Source: Dehalococcoidales bacterium
GTDB taxonomy: Bacteria; Chloroflexota; Dehalococcoidia; Dehalococcoidales; RBG-16-60-22
Assembly: GCA_016783105.1 (NCBI GenBank)
Contig: JADHXF010000012.1
Coordinates: 1-33,212 of the forward strand
Reading direction: 5' to 3'
Length of the DNA stretch: 33,212 nucleotides
Part shown: positions 15,720-24,282 of the stretch, in pieces
Layout: each line of letters begins with the position of its first letter
Position numbering within the stretch: the stretch's first letter is position 1
The notes under the pieces: generated by a model
Seen by the model: only the letters and a program-made list of their open reading frames with translations
Database searches by the model: none
What the model was told of the DNA's origin: nothing
Translations under genes and position numbers: made by a program

Positions 15720-15727
15720 GACAGGTC

Positions 15728-16150
15728 TTGAAAGAAAAATCCTCTAGCATAGAAAACAGAATACTTAGGGAATTTCGCAACATAGCCGTGGTCGGGCTGT
15801 CTGCCAACCCGGAACGGCCCAGCTACCGGATAGCCAGTTACCTTGCCGAACAGGGCTACAATATCATTCCGGTCAACCCGAATACTCAGGAGGTACTGGA
15901 TAAGACAAGTTATCCAGACCTGGGTTCCATACCTGAGAAGGTAGATGTGGTGGAGATATTTCGGAGACCTGAAGACGTTATGCCTGTGGTTGAAGAGGCC
16001 ATAAAAACCGGGGCTAAAGCGGTATGGATGCAGGAAGGCATTGTCAATGAAGAGGCCGCAGCCAGGGCCAGAGGCGCGGGACTGCTCGTCGTCATGGATA
16101 AATGCATGTTTAAAGAGCATCAGCGACTGATACAGGAACAGAATAATTAG
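15728..16150 (+). CDS. CoA-binding domain protein (YccU type)
   Basis: A 140-residue Rossmann-fold protein of the small CoA-binding family. Signatures: IAVVGLSANPERPSYRIASYL (nucleotide loop), YNIIPVNPNTQEVL, VDVVEIFRRPEDV, KAVWMQEGIVNEEA and the terminal VVMDKCMFKEH with a conserved cysteine. Biochemical role of the family is unsettled; it is found in stress operons. The start is TTG 15728 with only a weak AGG nearby; the gene begins eight bases after the preceding stop and may be coupled. Its place between two ferritin-like genes is notable. Confidence 0.87.
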   Translation: MKEKSSSIENRILREFRNIAVVGLSANPERPSYRIASYLAEQGYNIIPVNPNTQEVLDKTSYPDLGSIPEKVDVVEIFRRPEDVMPVVEEAIKTGAKAVWMQEGIVNEEAAARARGAGLLVVMDKCMFKEHQRLIQEQNN

Positions 16151-16169
16151 TCTATCAGGAGACCAGGCA

Positions 16170-16640
16170 ATGGCAGCTCAATTATCGCTACGAGATGTTC
16201 TGGGAAAAGCCATTCAGAAAGAAATTGAGGCACAACGATTGTATATCGGTTTAAGCCAGAAAGTTAAGGACGAATCCGCCATAACCGCTTTTAAAGACCT
16301 TTCCAGACAGGAATTGGGGCATCAGAACCTGCTGGAGAGTTACCTCAGAGGTGAGGTAAAAGAAGGGGCGCTCGATGCTGGTCATGCGGTCGATTATAAA
16401 ATTGCTGAACAACTTGACCAGCCTGAACTCTCTCCCGATATGAAGCTCGGCGATGTTTTTCTGCTTGCTGCCGGACGTGAAAAAACGGCTCACGATATTT
16501 ATACCAGCCTGTCCCAAATTCACCCCGCCGGCGAGGCAAAGAAACTGCTCGAAAAACTGGCAGCGCAGGAGCTGGAACACAAACAGCGTATAGAGTCTCT
16601 CTATACTGAAGTCGCCTTTCCCCAGACCGGTGGCGGTTAA
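16170..16640 (+). CDS. Ferritin-like/rubrerythrin-family protein
   Basis: 156 residues, single four-helix di-iron domain. Ligand pattern: AIQKEIEAQRLY, SRQELGHQNLL (ExxH), AGREKTAHDIY and AAQELEHKQRIE (ExxH). The fifth ferritin-like domain in this stretch and apparently the last gene of the operon, starting 19 bases after the CoA-binding gene with CAGGAG upstream. No rubredoxin or membrane segment. Peroxide reduction or iron handling is likely from fold; the exact substrate cannot be told. Confidence 0.85.
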   Translation: MAAQLSLRDVLGKAIQKEIEAQRLYIGLSQKVKDESAITAFKDLSRQELGHQNLLESYLRGEVKEGALDAGHAVDYKIAEQLDQPELSPDMKLGDVFLLAAGREKTAHDIYTSLSQIHPAGEAKKLLEKLAAQELEHKQRIESLYTEVAFPQTGGG

Positions 16641-16787
16641 GATTTGAAACGCGATACCGCCTGATTTTTCCTGATACGGCAACGATGTAATGCCCTAGTC
16701 TTGCGCTTAACCAAGTATTACCACATAGGTTTTCAAATTCAGGTAATTAAATCACATGGGAAACATGTTAAAAGGAGGGACGCGCAG

Positions 16788-18065
16788 ATGGTGAATAAGA
16801 TAACTATCGGTCTATTGGTTCTGCTGCTGGTTTTTGTCGGTGGGTTCGGTTATTACACTTACACCTTCCACCAGCAAGTGAACATGATGCGAGAAGAGCT
16901 GAACACTTTCCAGAATGAGAGCACTGCACAAATGGGGGCAGTACATGATGAACTGGTGGTATTGAAAAGTGAACTGCAAACCCGGCTGGATGACCTGGGA
17001 GCTGAAATAGACAAAAACATTGCTCACACGGTTGACCTCGAGGACAAGGTTGTCGCCAATCTGACCATGCTTGATACAGTGGCACAAAAAGTGAGCGGCA
17101 ACGCGGACAGGATTGACAGTATAAAGCAGGAACTAACAGCAGCGACCGAGATTGCCGGGGACGTTATGAATGCCCCCAGTGTATACCGGAAAGTCAGTCA
17201 GGCTGTCGTTAGAATCAACAATGGACAGAGGACGGTAGGGTCCGGCTTTACCTATAGCCCTGAAGGCCATGTCCTGACCGCACATCACGTTATAGATGAA
17301 CTGGATGAGATATATGTCGTTTTTTCTGATGGAAAGATATTTCCCGCCCGTGTTGTTGGTTCCTGCGTCTCCAGCGATGTGGCGGTTTTAAAAATTGATG
17401 ATATATCGGGTATTGAACCGCCCACCATGGCTGATTCCAATAATATAGAGATTGGCGACCCCGTAGCTACCATCGGGAGCCCCTTCGACCTGTCTGAATC
17501 ATTAAACACCGGCATTATCAGTCAGGTGAACCGCTTTGCCGATATAGAATACGATGGACAAACGCGCTGGGTGGCAAATCTTTTACAGTTTGACGCCGCG
17601 GTTAATTTCGGCAATTCCGGAGGGCCACTTTTCAACTCTGATGGAGATGTCATCGGGCTGGTCATTGCTCGCGTCGGACCTGAAGAAGGCGACGGTATTT
17701 ACTACGCTGTTTCCTCAAATAAGGTAAGACGCGTCGTTGACTCCATTATTACCCAGGGCTACTTTGATTACCCGTGGCTGGGCATTGATATTTCTGACTT
17801 GACACCGCAACAGGCGCAAGATATGGGCCTGGAGTCCATTAGCGGGGTACTGGTCAACCGGATAGTGGCCGGCAGTCCGGCCAAGGCAGCCGGTGTGCAG
17901 GTTGATGACGTCATCATCGCTATTGATAGTATAGAGGTCGGAAACGTAGCGAAGCTTACCTCGTATCTGGGAGAATATAAGAGTCCAGGAGACCCGCTAA
18001 CGCTCACGGTCATCAGAGACACCGCTGAGATAGATATATCACTGGAAATTGGCCAGCGGGAATGA
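16788..18065 (+). CDS. Membrane-anchored HtrA/DegP-type serine protease with PDZ domain
   Basis: A 425-residue cell-envelope protease for misfolded or damaged proteins. Layout: N-terminal membrane anchor (about 5-25), a long predicted coiled coil (about 30-120), a trypsin-like domain with catalytic triad H167 (TAHHVID), D197 (SSDVAVLKID) and S277 (GNSGGPL), and one PDZ domain (about 325-420, PWLGIDIS, GVQVDDVIIAID). The start is ATG 16788 with AAGGAGG nine bases upstream; a TTG 29 codons earlier lacks one. The coiled coil between anchor and protease is longer than in standard DegS. Separated from the ferritin operon by about 150 bases, so probably its own unit. Confidence 0.92.
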   Translation: MVNKITIGLLVLLLVFVGGFGYYTYTFHQQVNMMREELNTFQNESTAQMGAVHDELVVLKSELQTRLDDLGAEIDKNIAHTVDLEDKVVANLTMLDTVAQKVSGNADRIDSIKQELTAATEIAGDVMNAPSVYRKVSQAVVRINNGQRTVGSGFTYSPEGHVLTAHHVIDELDEIYVVFSDGKIFPARVVGSCVSSDVAVLKIDDISGIEPPTMADSNNIEIGDPVATIGSPFDLSESLNTGIISQVNRFADIEYDGQTRWVANLLQFDAAVNFGNSGGPLFNSDGDVIGLVIARVGPEEGDGIYYAVSSNKVRRVVDSIITQGYFDYPWLGIDISDLTPQQAQDMGLESISGVLVNRIVAGSPAKAAGVQVDDVIIAIDSIEVGNVAKLTSYLGEYKSPGDPLTLTVIRDTAEIDISLEIGQRE

Positions 18066-18147
18066 TAAATGTAAAATCAGGTCTGCTCTGTTAGTTCCCT
18101 TTTCTTTAAAAAATTAAATGAACCTGATGTTAAGTTGTCTCAATCGG

Positions 18148-18188
18148 TCGGTAAGCGTACTCACCTTGCTTACCGAGAGTTGGTGAGT
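18148..18188 (+). promoter_or_regulatory. Two interleaved inverted repeats: operator or RNA pseudoknot
   Basis: TCGGTAAGC (18148-18156) is the exact reverse complement of GCTTACCGA (18168-18176). The loop between them contains ACTCACC (18159-18165), which is the exact reverse complement of GGTGAGT (18182-18188). As RNA this is an H-type pseudoknot (9-bp and 7-bp stems, loops of 2, 2 and 5 bases). As DNA it is a pair of overlapping dyads covering the promoter of the next gene. No protein or riboswitch class was recognised. Confidence 0.6.
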
Positions 18189-18194
18189 TATAAT
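18166..18194 (+). promoter_or_regulatory. Candidate promoter of the UDP-sugar operon
   Basis: TTGCTT (18166-18171) and a perfect TATAAT (18189-18194) with a 17-base spacer. Transcription would start near 18201, leaving about 22 bases including the GGAGG at 18211-18215. The -35 hexamer lies within the first dyad and the -10 box touches the end of the second, so a protein on these repeats would compete with RNA polymerase. Confidence 0.5.
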
Positions 18195-18222
18195 TATCGG
18201 CAACTGAGATGGAGGTTTCCGG

Positions 18223-19101
18223 TTGAAGGCGATACTGCTGGCAGCTGGCGCAGGTACCCGATGTTATCCGTTTACGTATCTTACCCCCAAGCTGTTCCAG
18301 CAGGTGGGGGGCATACCCCTTGTAGAATACATGCTCTCATGGTTTCACGGGACGCCGGAAATTGATGAGCTGTACATCACGGTGCGAGACAATACCATAG
18401 CTGCCACACTGGAAAACTACGTTGCTAAGAGAAAGCAATATGTTGACCGTATCCAGCGTTTATTTCACAGGCTGGGCTACCGGGCCGAATACACCAATCC
18501 GGATTTCGCCATACAGGTCATTCAGGCCAACGGCTGGGGAACGGGCGGGGACCTGCGCTGTGCCCTCGACCAGATAGTGGCCAGGGGTTCTCTGGGAGAT
18601 GATTTCCTGGTTTGTTACACGGACTACATTATCAATAGAGCCATGCCCGATGGTACCACTTCCCTGCAAATGAATTTATCCGATATTATTGAGTATCACC
18701 ATCGCTGTAAGAAAACCCTCGGGACCGTGATGACAGTGGCCTTTGTGGTTGTGGAAAGAGAAGAAGCCACCAGATTCGGCGTTGGTAAGCTCGAGGAGCT
18801 CAATGGCGTTAAAGTTGTCCGGGAATTCATAGAGAAGCCAGATATTAAAGAAATCACCGAAGAGCCAGCGGTAAATGCAGGGATATGTGTTTTCAACGGC
18901 CAGTTTATTCTTTCCAATCTGGACAAATTTCTACCAGGGCAACCGGACACAGGCCTGGAAAGGAATCTCATCGAACGACTGGCTGAAGAAGAAAAGCCAA
19001 TGGTGGCCGCTTACCTTCTGAACCTTGATGCCTGGTTTGATGTGGGGACGTTGGAGCAGCTAGTTCAGGCAAACATTCTTATCGCCTCAAAGAAAGAATA
19101 A
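18223..19101 (+). CDS. Nucleoside-diphosphate-sugar pyrophosphorylase
   Basis: A 292-residue sugar-1-phosphate nucleotidyltransferase: joins an NTP and a sugar-1-phosphate to give an NDP-sugar. The N-terminal signature GAGTRCYPFTYLTPK is the nucleotide/pyrophosphate loop of the RmlA/GalU superfamily; GTGGDL near 108, TDYIINRAMPDG (metal-binding aspartate) and FIEKPDI further support it. UTP-glucose or dTTP-glucose specificity is not decided; since UDP-glucose dehydrogenase follows, a UDP-glucose-forming role is plausible. TTG start at 18223, with GGAGG seven bases upstream. First gene of a four-gene operon behind the unusual repeat region. Confidence 0.87.
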   Translation: MKAILLAAGAGTRCYPFTYLTPKLFQQVGGIPLVEYMLSWFHGTPEIDELYITVRDNTIAATLENYVAKRKQYVDRIQRLFHRLGYRAEYTNPDFAIQVIQANGWGTGGDLRCALDQIVARGSLGDDFLVCYTDYIINRAMPDGTTSLQMNLSDIIEYHHRCKKTLGTVMTVAFVVVEREEATRFGVGKLEELNGVKVVREFIEKPDIKEITEEPAVNAGICVFNGQFILSNLDKFLPGQPDTGLERNLIERLAEEEKPMVAAYLLNLDAWFDVGTLEQLVQANILIASKKE

Positions 19102-19107
19102 GCAATA

Positions 19108-20043
19108 ATGAAGAAAGTTGTTGTTACCGGCGGTGCCGGCTTTATAGGCTCTCATCTGGCAGAGGAACTGCAGGGTCGTGGTTATTACGTAGTCATCATC
19201 GATGACCTGTCCACTGGTAAGAGAGATAATATAGACCATTTTTTAAAAAAGAGCTCCGTGGAATTTGTTCCAGGAAGCATAATCAACCTCCCCCAGTTGC
19301 AAAAGCTCTTCAAGGACGCCCATTACGTGTTTCATCAGGCAGCACTCGCCCGTGTCCCCTTCAGCATTGATAACCCGCTATCAGCTAACGAGGTTAATAT
19401 AACCGGCACATTAAATGTGCTGCTCGCCGCGAGGGATAATAAAGTTAAGAAAGTCGTTTTTGCCTCGTCATCTTCAGTATATGGAGATACACCAGTGTTG
19501 CCACAGCACGAGGACTTGATGGCCAATCCGCTCTCGCCGTACGCCCTGACCAAGCTGGCAGGAGAATATTACTGCACCATTTTCAGAAAGATATACGGGT
19601 TAGCCACCGTGTGTTTGAGATATTTCAATGTCTATGGCCCCGGGCAATCCCCACATTCCCAGCACGCCATGGTCATTCCCGCTTTCATCGACCGTGTGGC
19701 ACGCAATCTGCCGCCCGTCATACACGGTGATGGTGAGCAGAGCCGGGATTTTACCTTCATCCAGGACGTGGTAAGTGCTAATATACTGGCCGCCAAAAGC
19801 ACTGCGGAAGGCATTTACAATATCGGCAGTGGCCGCAGCATTACGATAAACCAACTGGTTGAGAAAATCATCAAGCTTATGCAGAAAGACCTGAAGCCGG
19901 TTCATGAAAAAGACAGGCTTGGTGATGTGAAGCACGCCCTAGCTGATATTACCAGGGCGAAATCATTCGGCTATGAGCCGGGGTGGAACCTGGAAGATGG
20001 CTTAAAGGAAACCATTACTGATATTTTCAGGAAAGTTAAATGA
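19108..20043 (+). CDS. NAD-dependent nucleotide-sugar epimerase (GalE-like extended SDR)
   Basis: A 311-residue extended short-chain dehydrogenase. GGAGFIGSHL at the N-terminus binds NAD, SSSSVYGD gives the catalytic serine and YALTK the Tyr/Lys pair. YFNVYGPGQSP and the RDFTFIQDVV segment fit the UDP-glucose/UDP-GlcNAc 4-epimerase group. Epimerisation at C4 of a UDP-sugar is the likely reaction. ATG 19108 follows the previous stop by six bases with only a weak ribosome site, and its own stop overlaps the next ATG (ATGA). Exact substrate undetermined. Confidence 0.87.
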   Translation: MKKVVVTGGAGFIGSHLAEELQGRGYYVVIIDDLSTGKRDNIDHFLKKSSVEFVPGSIINLPQLQKLFKDAHYVFHQAALARVPFSIDNPLSANEVNITGTLNVLLAARDNKVKKVVFASSSSVYGDTPVLPQHEDLMANPLSPYALTKLAGEYYCTIFRKIYGLATVCLRYFNVYGPGQSPHSQHAMVIPAFIDRVARNLPPVIHGDGEQSRDFTFIQDVVSANILAAKSTAEGIYNIGSGRSITINQLVEKIIKLMQKDLKPVHEKDRLGDVKHALADITRAKSFGYEPGWNLEDGLKETITDIFRKVK

Positions 20044-21332
20044 AGAATATTTGCATTGTGGGTTCAGGACACGTCGGGCTGGTCACCGGGGCCTGTCTGG
20101 CTGAATTGGGTAATAAAGTAATCTGCATGGATGATGATGAGAATAAAATCGAGGGACTGCATAAAGGCGTTATGCCGTTTTTTGAACCGGACCTGGACAA
20201 CATGGTACGACGCAACGTGGATGCCGGAAAGCTCTCTTTCACCGCCAACGTTGAAGAGGCAGTTAAGAATTCCGAGATTGTGTTTGTCTGCGTGGGCACA
20301 CCGCAGAAGCCCGATGGCGAGGCAGACCTGACCCAGGTGGAAATCGTGGCGCAGCGGGTTGCCCGGGCCATGCACGATTATACTGTGGTTGTGGAGAAAA
20401 GCACCGTGCCCGTAAAAACAGGAGGGTGGGTAAAGAGAACCATTGCGCTGAACAACATTAATAACGCCGATTTTGATGTCGTTTCCAACCCGGAGTTTTT
20501 AAGAGAAGGCAAAGCCGTTTATGATTTCATGCACCCCGACAGGATAGTCATCGGTGCTGAAAGTGAGCGCGCGGCACAGGTATTGTTGAAGCTGTATGAG
20601 CCCCTGAAGGCTCCAGTTATCGTAACCAGTATTACCACCGCGGAACTTATCAAGCATGCCTCCAATGCTTTCCTGGCCACGAAAATATCGTACATTAATG
20701 CGCTCGCCAATATCTGCGAGGGTGTCGATGCCGATATTGCCAAAGTCGCCGAAGGCATGGGCTACGACCGGAGAATCGGCAGAGACTTCCTCAACGCCGG
20801 CATCGGCTATGGCGGCTACTGCCTGCCCAAAGACACGGCTGCGTTTATCAGGATAGCTGAAGAGGCAGGCTACGATTTCGAGTTATTGAAAGCGGTGCGG
20901 AGTATAAACGAACACCAGCGGCAGCAGCTATTTGCCAAGGTTAAAAAAGAGCTCTGGAACTTAAATGGCAAGACAATTGGCATACTGGGTCTCGCGTTCA
21001 AGCCGGACACCGACGATATGCGTGAAGCCCCCGCCATAGACCTGATAGGTAAACTCCTGGAAGAAAACGTTCAAATCAAAGCCTACGACCCACAGGCGAT
21101 GGAGACTTCCAGAGCCATATTCCCCGACATTCAATACTGTAAAGATGCCTACGAAGTAGCTGAAGGAAGCGATGCGCTGGTTATCGTTACCGAATGGAAT
21201 GAATTCAAAAACCTTGATTTTGAAAAAGTCAGGTCTTTGTTGAGACAGCCCATCATCATTGACGGCAGAAACCTTTTTGACCCCGATGAAATGGGCAGGC
21301 TGGGATTTATCTACCGGGGATTCGGGCGATGA
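20040..21332 (+). CDS. UDP-glucose 6-dehydrogenase
   Basis: A 430-residue NAD-dependent enzyme oxidising UDP-glucose to UDP-glucuronate in two steps. NAD loop [35 protein letters not shown], and the catalytic cysteine C261 in [10 protein letters not shown] at the expected place; the C-terminal domain ([16 protein letters not shown]) is intact. UDP-ManNAc or GDP-mannose dehydrogenase are related alternatives, but the following UDP-xylose-synthase-like gene favours UDP-glucose. The ATG overlaps the epimerase stop by four bases and its own stop overlaps the next start in the same way, so the genes are translationally coupled. Confidence 0.92.
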   Translation: MKNICIVGSGHVGLVTGACLAELGNKVICMDDDENKIEGLHKGVMPFFEPDLDNMVRRNVDAGKLSFTANVEEAVKNSEIVFVCVGTPQKPDGEADLTQVEIVAQRVARAMHDYTVVVEKSTVPVKTGGWVKRTIALNNINNADFDVVSNPEFLREGKAVYDFMHPDRIVIGAESERAAQVLLKLYEPLKAPVIVTSITTAELIKHASNAFLATKISYINALANICEGVDADIAKVAEGMGYDRRIGRDFLNAGIGYGGYCLPKDTAAFIRIAEEAGYDFELLKAVRSINEHQRQQLFAKVKKELWNLNGKTIGILGLAFKPDTDDMREAPAIDLIGKLLEENVQIKAYDPQAMETSRAIFPDIQYCKDAYEVAEGSDALVIVTEWNEFKNLDFEKVRSLLRQPIIIDGRNLFDPDEMGRLGFIYRGFGR

Positions 21333-22261
21333 AGATCGCAATCACGGGCGGAGCCGGTTTTGTCGGTTCGCATCTGGCCGAATTCTTGCTCACCCAGAGG
21401 CATCAGGTAACCTGCCTGGATAACCTCATTACCGGGAATATAAAAAATATCGAGGGTATAACCGATAATAAGAACTTCAAATTTATCGAATATGACATCA
21501 CGAAGTACATTGACATTCCAGATGACGTCGATTATGTCCTCCACTTCGCCAGCCCGGCCAGTCCCGCCGACTTTGCCCGTTTCCCCATACAGATATTGAA
21601 AGCAGGCGGGGTGGGCGCGCTCAACGCACTAGGGTTGGCCAAAGCCAAAAAGGCAAAATTCCTGCTTGCTTCCAGCTCGGAGGTATACGGCGATGCCCTC
21701 ATAAACCCGCAGAAAGAGGACTATTGGGGTAATGTCAATCCAATAGGTCCCCGGGGGGTATATGATGAGGCGAAACGGTTCGCCGAAGCCCTGACCATGG
21801 CGTATCACCGCCAGCACGGCATAGATACCAGAATCGCCAGGATATTCAATACCTATGGCCCCAGAATGAGAAAGGATGATGGCCGGGTAATCCCTAACTT
21901 TATCACCCAGGCTTTAAACGACGAGCCGCTGACCGTGTTCGGCGATGGCTCTCAGACACGCAGCTTCTGCTATGTCTCGGATTTAATCCAGGCAATCCAC
22001 CGGCTCATGCTTGCTGAAGTAAATGAACCGGTAAACCTGGGCAACCCGCATGAGATAACCATCAGGGAGCTAGCCGAGAAAATCATTGAAATCACCGGCG
22101 GCAAGAGCGCAATTACCCTTAAGCCGTTACCGCAGGACGACCCGAAGACGAGACGACCGGACATCACAAGAGCGAGAGATTTTCTGGGCTGGCAACCTCA
22201 AGTTGCGCTCGAAAAAGGTCTCCGGATAACGATAGAATGGTTTAAAAACGCCAATTCATAA
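21329..22261 (+). CDS. UDP-glucuronate decarboxylase (UDP-xylose synthase) family protein
   Basis: A 310-residue extended SDR. Strong UXS signatures: [44 protein letters not shown] (catalytic Tyr/Lys) and [10 protein letters not shown]. These fit conversion of UDP-glucuronate, the product of the preceding gene, to UDP-xylose. A dTDP-glucose 4,6-dehydratase role is less likely because of the ASPASP and NPIGPR stretches. One oddity is [11 protein letters not shown] where most UXS proteins have GPRSCYDEGKR. ATG overlaps the previous stop (ATGA). Last gene of the operon; a mosaic remnant region follows. Confidence 0.9.
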   Translation: MKIAITGGAGFVGSHLAEFLLTQRHQVTCLDNLITGNIKNIEGITDNKNFKFIEYDITKYIDIPDDVDYVLHFASPASPADFARFPIQILKAGGVGALNALGLAKAKKAKFLLASSSEVYGDALINPQKEDYWGNVNPIGPRGVYDEAKRFAEALTMAYHRQHGIDTRIARIFNTYGPRMRKDDGRVIPNFITQALNDEPLTVFGDGSQTRSFCYVSDLIQAIHRLMLAEVNEPVNLGNPHEITIRELAEKIIEITGGKSAITLKPLPQDDPKTRRPDITRARDFLGWQPQVALEKGLRITIEWFKNANS

Positions 22262-22277
22262 CAAGCATAACGCTTTG

Positions 22278-22419
22278 AGGGCATTGGTCACTGACCGCGA
22301 GGAGAGCAATATTGCCGACGTCCTAGAGGCACGAGCATTTTAAGTTTATTGAAGTTAACATCCTTGGTTTAGAGAAGTTCCCTCAACACTCGTTAAGTAT
22401 TCTAACGCCGCAGAATTAA
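22278..22419 (+). pseudogene. Possible decayed fragment of an SDR sugar epimerase
   Basis: Two plus-strand frames read like the N-terminal part of an extended SDR once joined: first LRALVTDREESNIADVLEAR (to about 22334), then, one frame over from 22333, EHFKFIEVNILGLEKF, ending at a stop at 22417-22419. The order (beta-strand with aspartate, NIADVLE, then FKFIE plus NIL) follows the second strand/third strand pattern of these enzymes. Short and frameshifted, so only suggestive. It lies just after the UDP-xylose synthase gene and meets the end of the truncated glycosyltransferase. Confidence 0.3.
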
Positions 22420-23189
22420 TTCAATCTCGCTGAAAAACATAGAAGTAGTTGAGCGCGTATCTCATTACTGGAGATTTGGTGAACTTGCTGAATAGCACAT
22501 CGATATAAATGGCCGGTGTAGCAGGCTATTTTCTTTCGAGAAGGTAGGCCCAGCTCAGCCCGCGCTATTTCTCTCTCGAGGTTCTCTGAAAATGGCTTTA
22601 AGTCAACGCCATCTGGAGCTACCAGTTTCTTCTCCGGCCGAATGCCCTGACTCTGGTAAAGTTCTCCCAGACTTCGGTTAATCACAATCAGGCCATCAAT
22701 GCGGCGCAGAAGCCAGCACCTCAGCCTACATCCCAGTCCGGTACGGGGAAAGTCGTGGGCTTCAAAGAAGATCCGCTTGCCGTGTAAGGGTTTGGTAAGA
22801 GAGAGGAAAAGACAGGTAAAGAAATCTCGGGAGTAAACTAACTTTGCGGAGCGAGTAAGAGAGTAGATCGTGCTGGCCAAGCCAAAGCAAATACTTTGTT
22901 GCCAGTACGTTAAGCGCTGTACTGACTGAGTCCAGTAAGAAAGGCGACTATCCAACGGAGGGGTCATATTCAGGCTGAATAATCGCCTGATATTAAAAGT
23001 TTTTTCAACAGCATAGTACTCATAGGAATCGCTCACCTGTTTCATGAACTTGGTCTGAAATCGTCGTGGCACCACTAACTCAACACTTAGTTTCCTAGCG
23101 AATTCATGACACATCTTCATTATCTGCAAGCCGTGAGCCTTTTCCGTGGGAATCCTGGCATTAGCGATGTATAAAAGCTGTTTCTTCAT
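22416..23189 (-). pseudogene. Glycosyltransferase (GT4-like), truncated after the N-terminal domain
   Basis: The first 225 or so residues are a normal GT4 N-terminal Rossmann domain: LLYIANARIPTEKAHGLQ, YSRDFFTCLF, FFEAHDFPRTG and VINRSLGELY, then VAPDGVDLKPF. The protein breaks off just where the second, nucleotide-sugar-binding domain should begin (KKIACYTGHLY), followed by about 28 unrelated residues and a stop. The EX7E motif is absent. The +1 frame from 22504 to 22421 gives an open tail (IDVLFSKF, LNYFYVFQRD) like the ends of some methyltransferases, hinting at a recombination joint. Activity is unlikely. It follows a GT4 gene by 25 bases. Confidence 0.7.
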
Positions 23190-23214
23190 CTTTCTTGTTT
23201 CTTGTCCAAACCGG

Positions 23215-24282
23215 TCAGCGCCTAACCAGCACTTCCTGAAACACGCAAATCAACCTCGGTAGCCAGACATCAAGACTATGGTCAGCTTCAACTATGGATT
23301 TGAGGAATAAGCGAATTTTATCCTTATCCTCTTCCGACAGGGAGCAGAGAGCAGCTATCTTTTTCGCCAATTCATGCGGATCATTCTTCTGAAAAGTAAG
23401 CTTGGAACGGTATCTTCCGAGGAACGGGAAGAACGCTTCATTGCAGGTGACAATTAAATTACCGCTGACCATAGCCTCCATAACTGCTTTGTCAATACTT
23501 CCTGTTTGACTGGCGCTGACAAACAGGTCTGCCCTGTTATAGAACTCGGCCACCCGGTTATAGGGAACAGGGCCAACAAATTCCACCCGTTCGTCTATTC
23601 CTATTTCCCTCGATAGACTCTCGACATTTTCTAAGTATCTCTCTTCCGATATCGATGCCGGACCACCAACTATCATAACTCTGATATCCTTCATGCCATA
23701 TTCACTGACCAATATAGAGGCAGCTTCAACCAGAGTTGCATAATCTTTGACAGGGGATATCCTCCCTACTGAAAGGAGATTTGTTCCAACTCTCGAACCA
23801 GGCCTGGTTGAAGCGGCAAATCGCTCAACATCAATGCCATGCCCGATAACCCTTATTTTCCGGCTCCTGATCCTAAAACTCTCTTCCGACGCAGTAACAA
23901 CCCGGTTCACCAAGGCATGACTTAACCTGGTCATCAGGCTGATGTGGCCATGACAGAACCACATAACCAGAGGTTTAGCAAAGAGACGGCTAAACGGCCA
24001 GGCCAAAACGGGGAAGACGGGATACATATGGGTAAATATCAAGTCCGCTTGAGGAACCAATTTAAGCAAAAGACGATTTAAATAGAGCCACTTTGAGAGA
24101 CTATTTCCTTTCGTGTCCAAGGCGTATACCTCAAAATCCCTATCTGGCTCTGTATTTCGCTGAACTAAGGTTATGACAGAGAGTTTGTCTACCTGCCCGG
24201 CAATTCGCTTCATCCAAGCATAAGCAAAACCATGTACCGGATCAAGCGGGTCAACGGTCGGGGTCATCATTAGTACTTTCAT
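23215..24282 (-). CDS. Glycosyltransferase family 4 protein
   Basis: A 355-residue GT-B glycosyltransferase, probably acting at the cytoplasmic membrane face on a lipid-linked glycan. The N-terminal domain starts VLMMTPTVDPLDPVHGFAYAW; the C-terminal domain has LLSVGRISPVKDYATLVEA (phosphate/nucleotide loop) and the acceptor/donor segment SASQTGSIDKAVMEAM in place of the standard EX7E, a variant common in one GT4 branch. The ATG overlaps the stop codon of the asparagine synthase remnant (ATGA), which shows it was once coupled to that gene. Sugar specificity unknown. Confidence 0.88.
   Translation of the reverse strand: MKVLMMTPTVDPLDPVHGFAYAWMKRIAGQVDKLSVITLVQRNTEPDRDFEVYALDTKGNSLSKWLYLNRLLLKLVPQADLIFTHMYPVFPVLAWPFSRLFAKPLVMWFCHGHISLMTRLSHALVNRVVTASEESFRIRSRKIRVIGHGIDVERFAASTRPGSRVGTNLLSVGRISPVKDYATLVEAASILVSEYGMKDIRVMIVGGPASISEERYLENVESLSREIGIDERVEFVGPVPYNRVAEFYNRADLFVSASQTGSIDKAVMEAMVSGNLIVTCNEAFFPFLGRYRSKLTFQKNDPHELAKKIAALCSLSEEDKDKIRLFLKSIVEADHSLDVWLPRLICVFQEVLVRR

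Noticed and set aside
16641..16787. A promoter for the HtrA gene, e.g. TTGCGC at 16701.
   Set aside because: No convincing -10 box at the right distance; the region was left without a call although a promoter is expected.
18076..18135. ATCAGGT and ACCTGAT arms after the HtrA gene as a terminator.
   Set aside because: The arms are only seven bases and the loop is about 40 bases; too weak to support.
22286..22296. GGTCA-C-TGACC palindrome after the UDP-sugar operon, considered as a terminator.
   Set aside because: A one-base loop cannot form a hairpin, no T-run follows, and it lies within the possible epimerase scrap.
23215..24282. Missing first glutamate of the EX7E motif as a sign of inactivation.
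   Set aside because: The TGSIDKAVMEAM variant is a recurrent form in one GT4 branch and the rest of the gene is intact.
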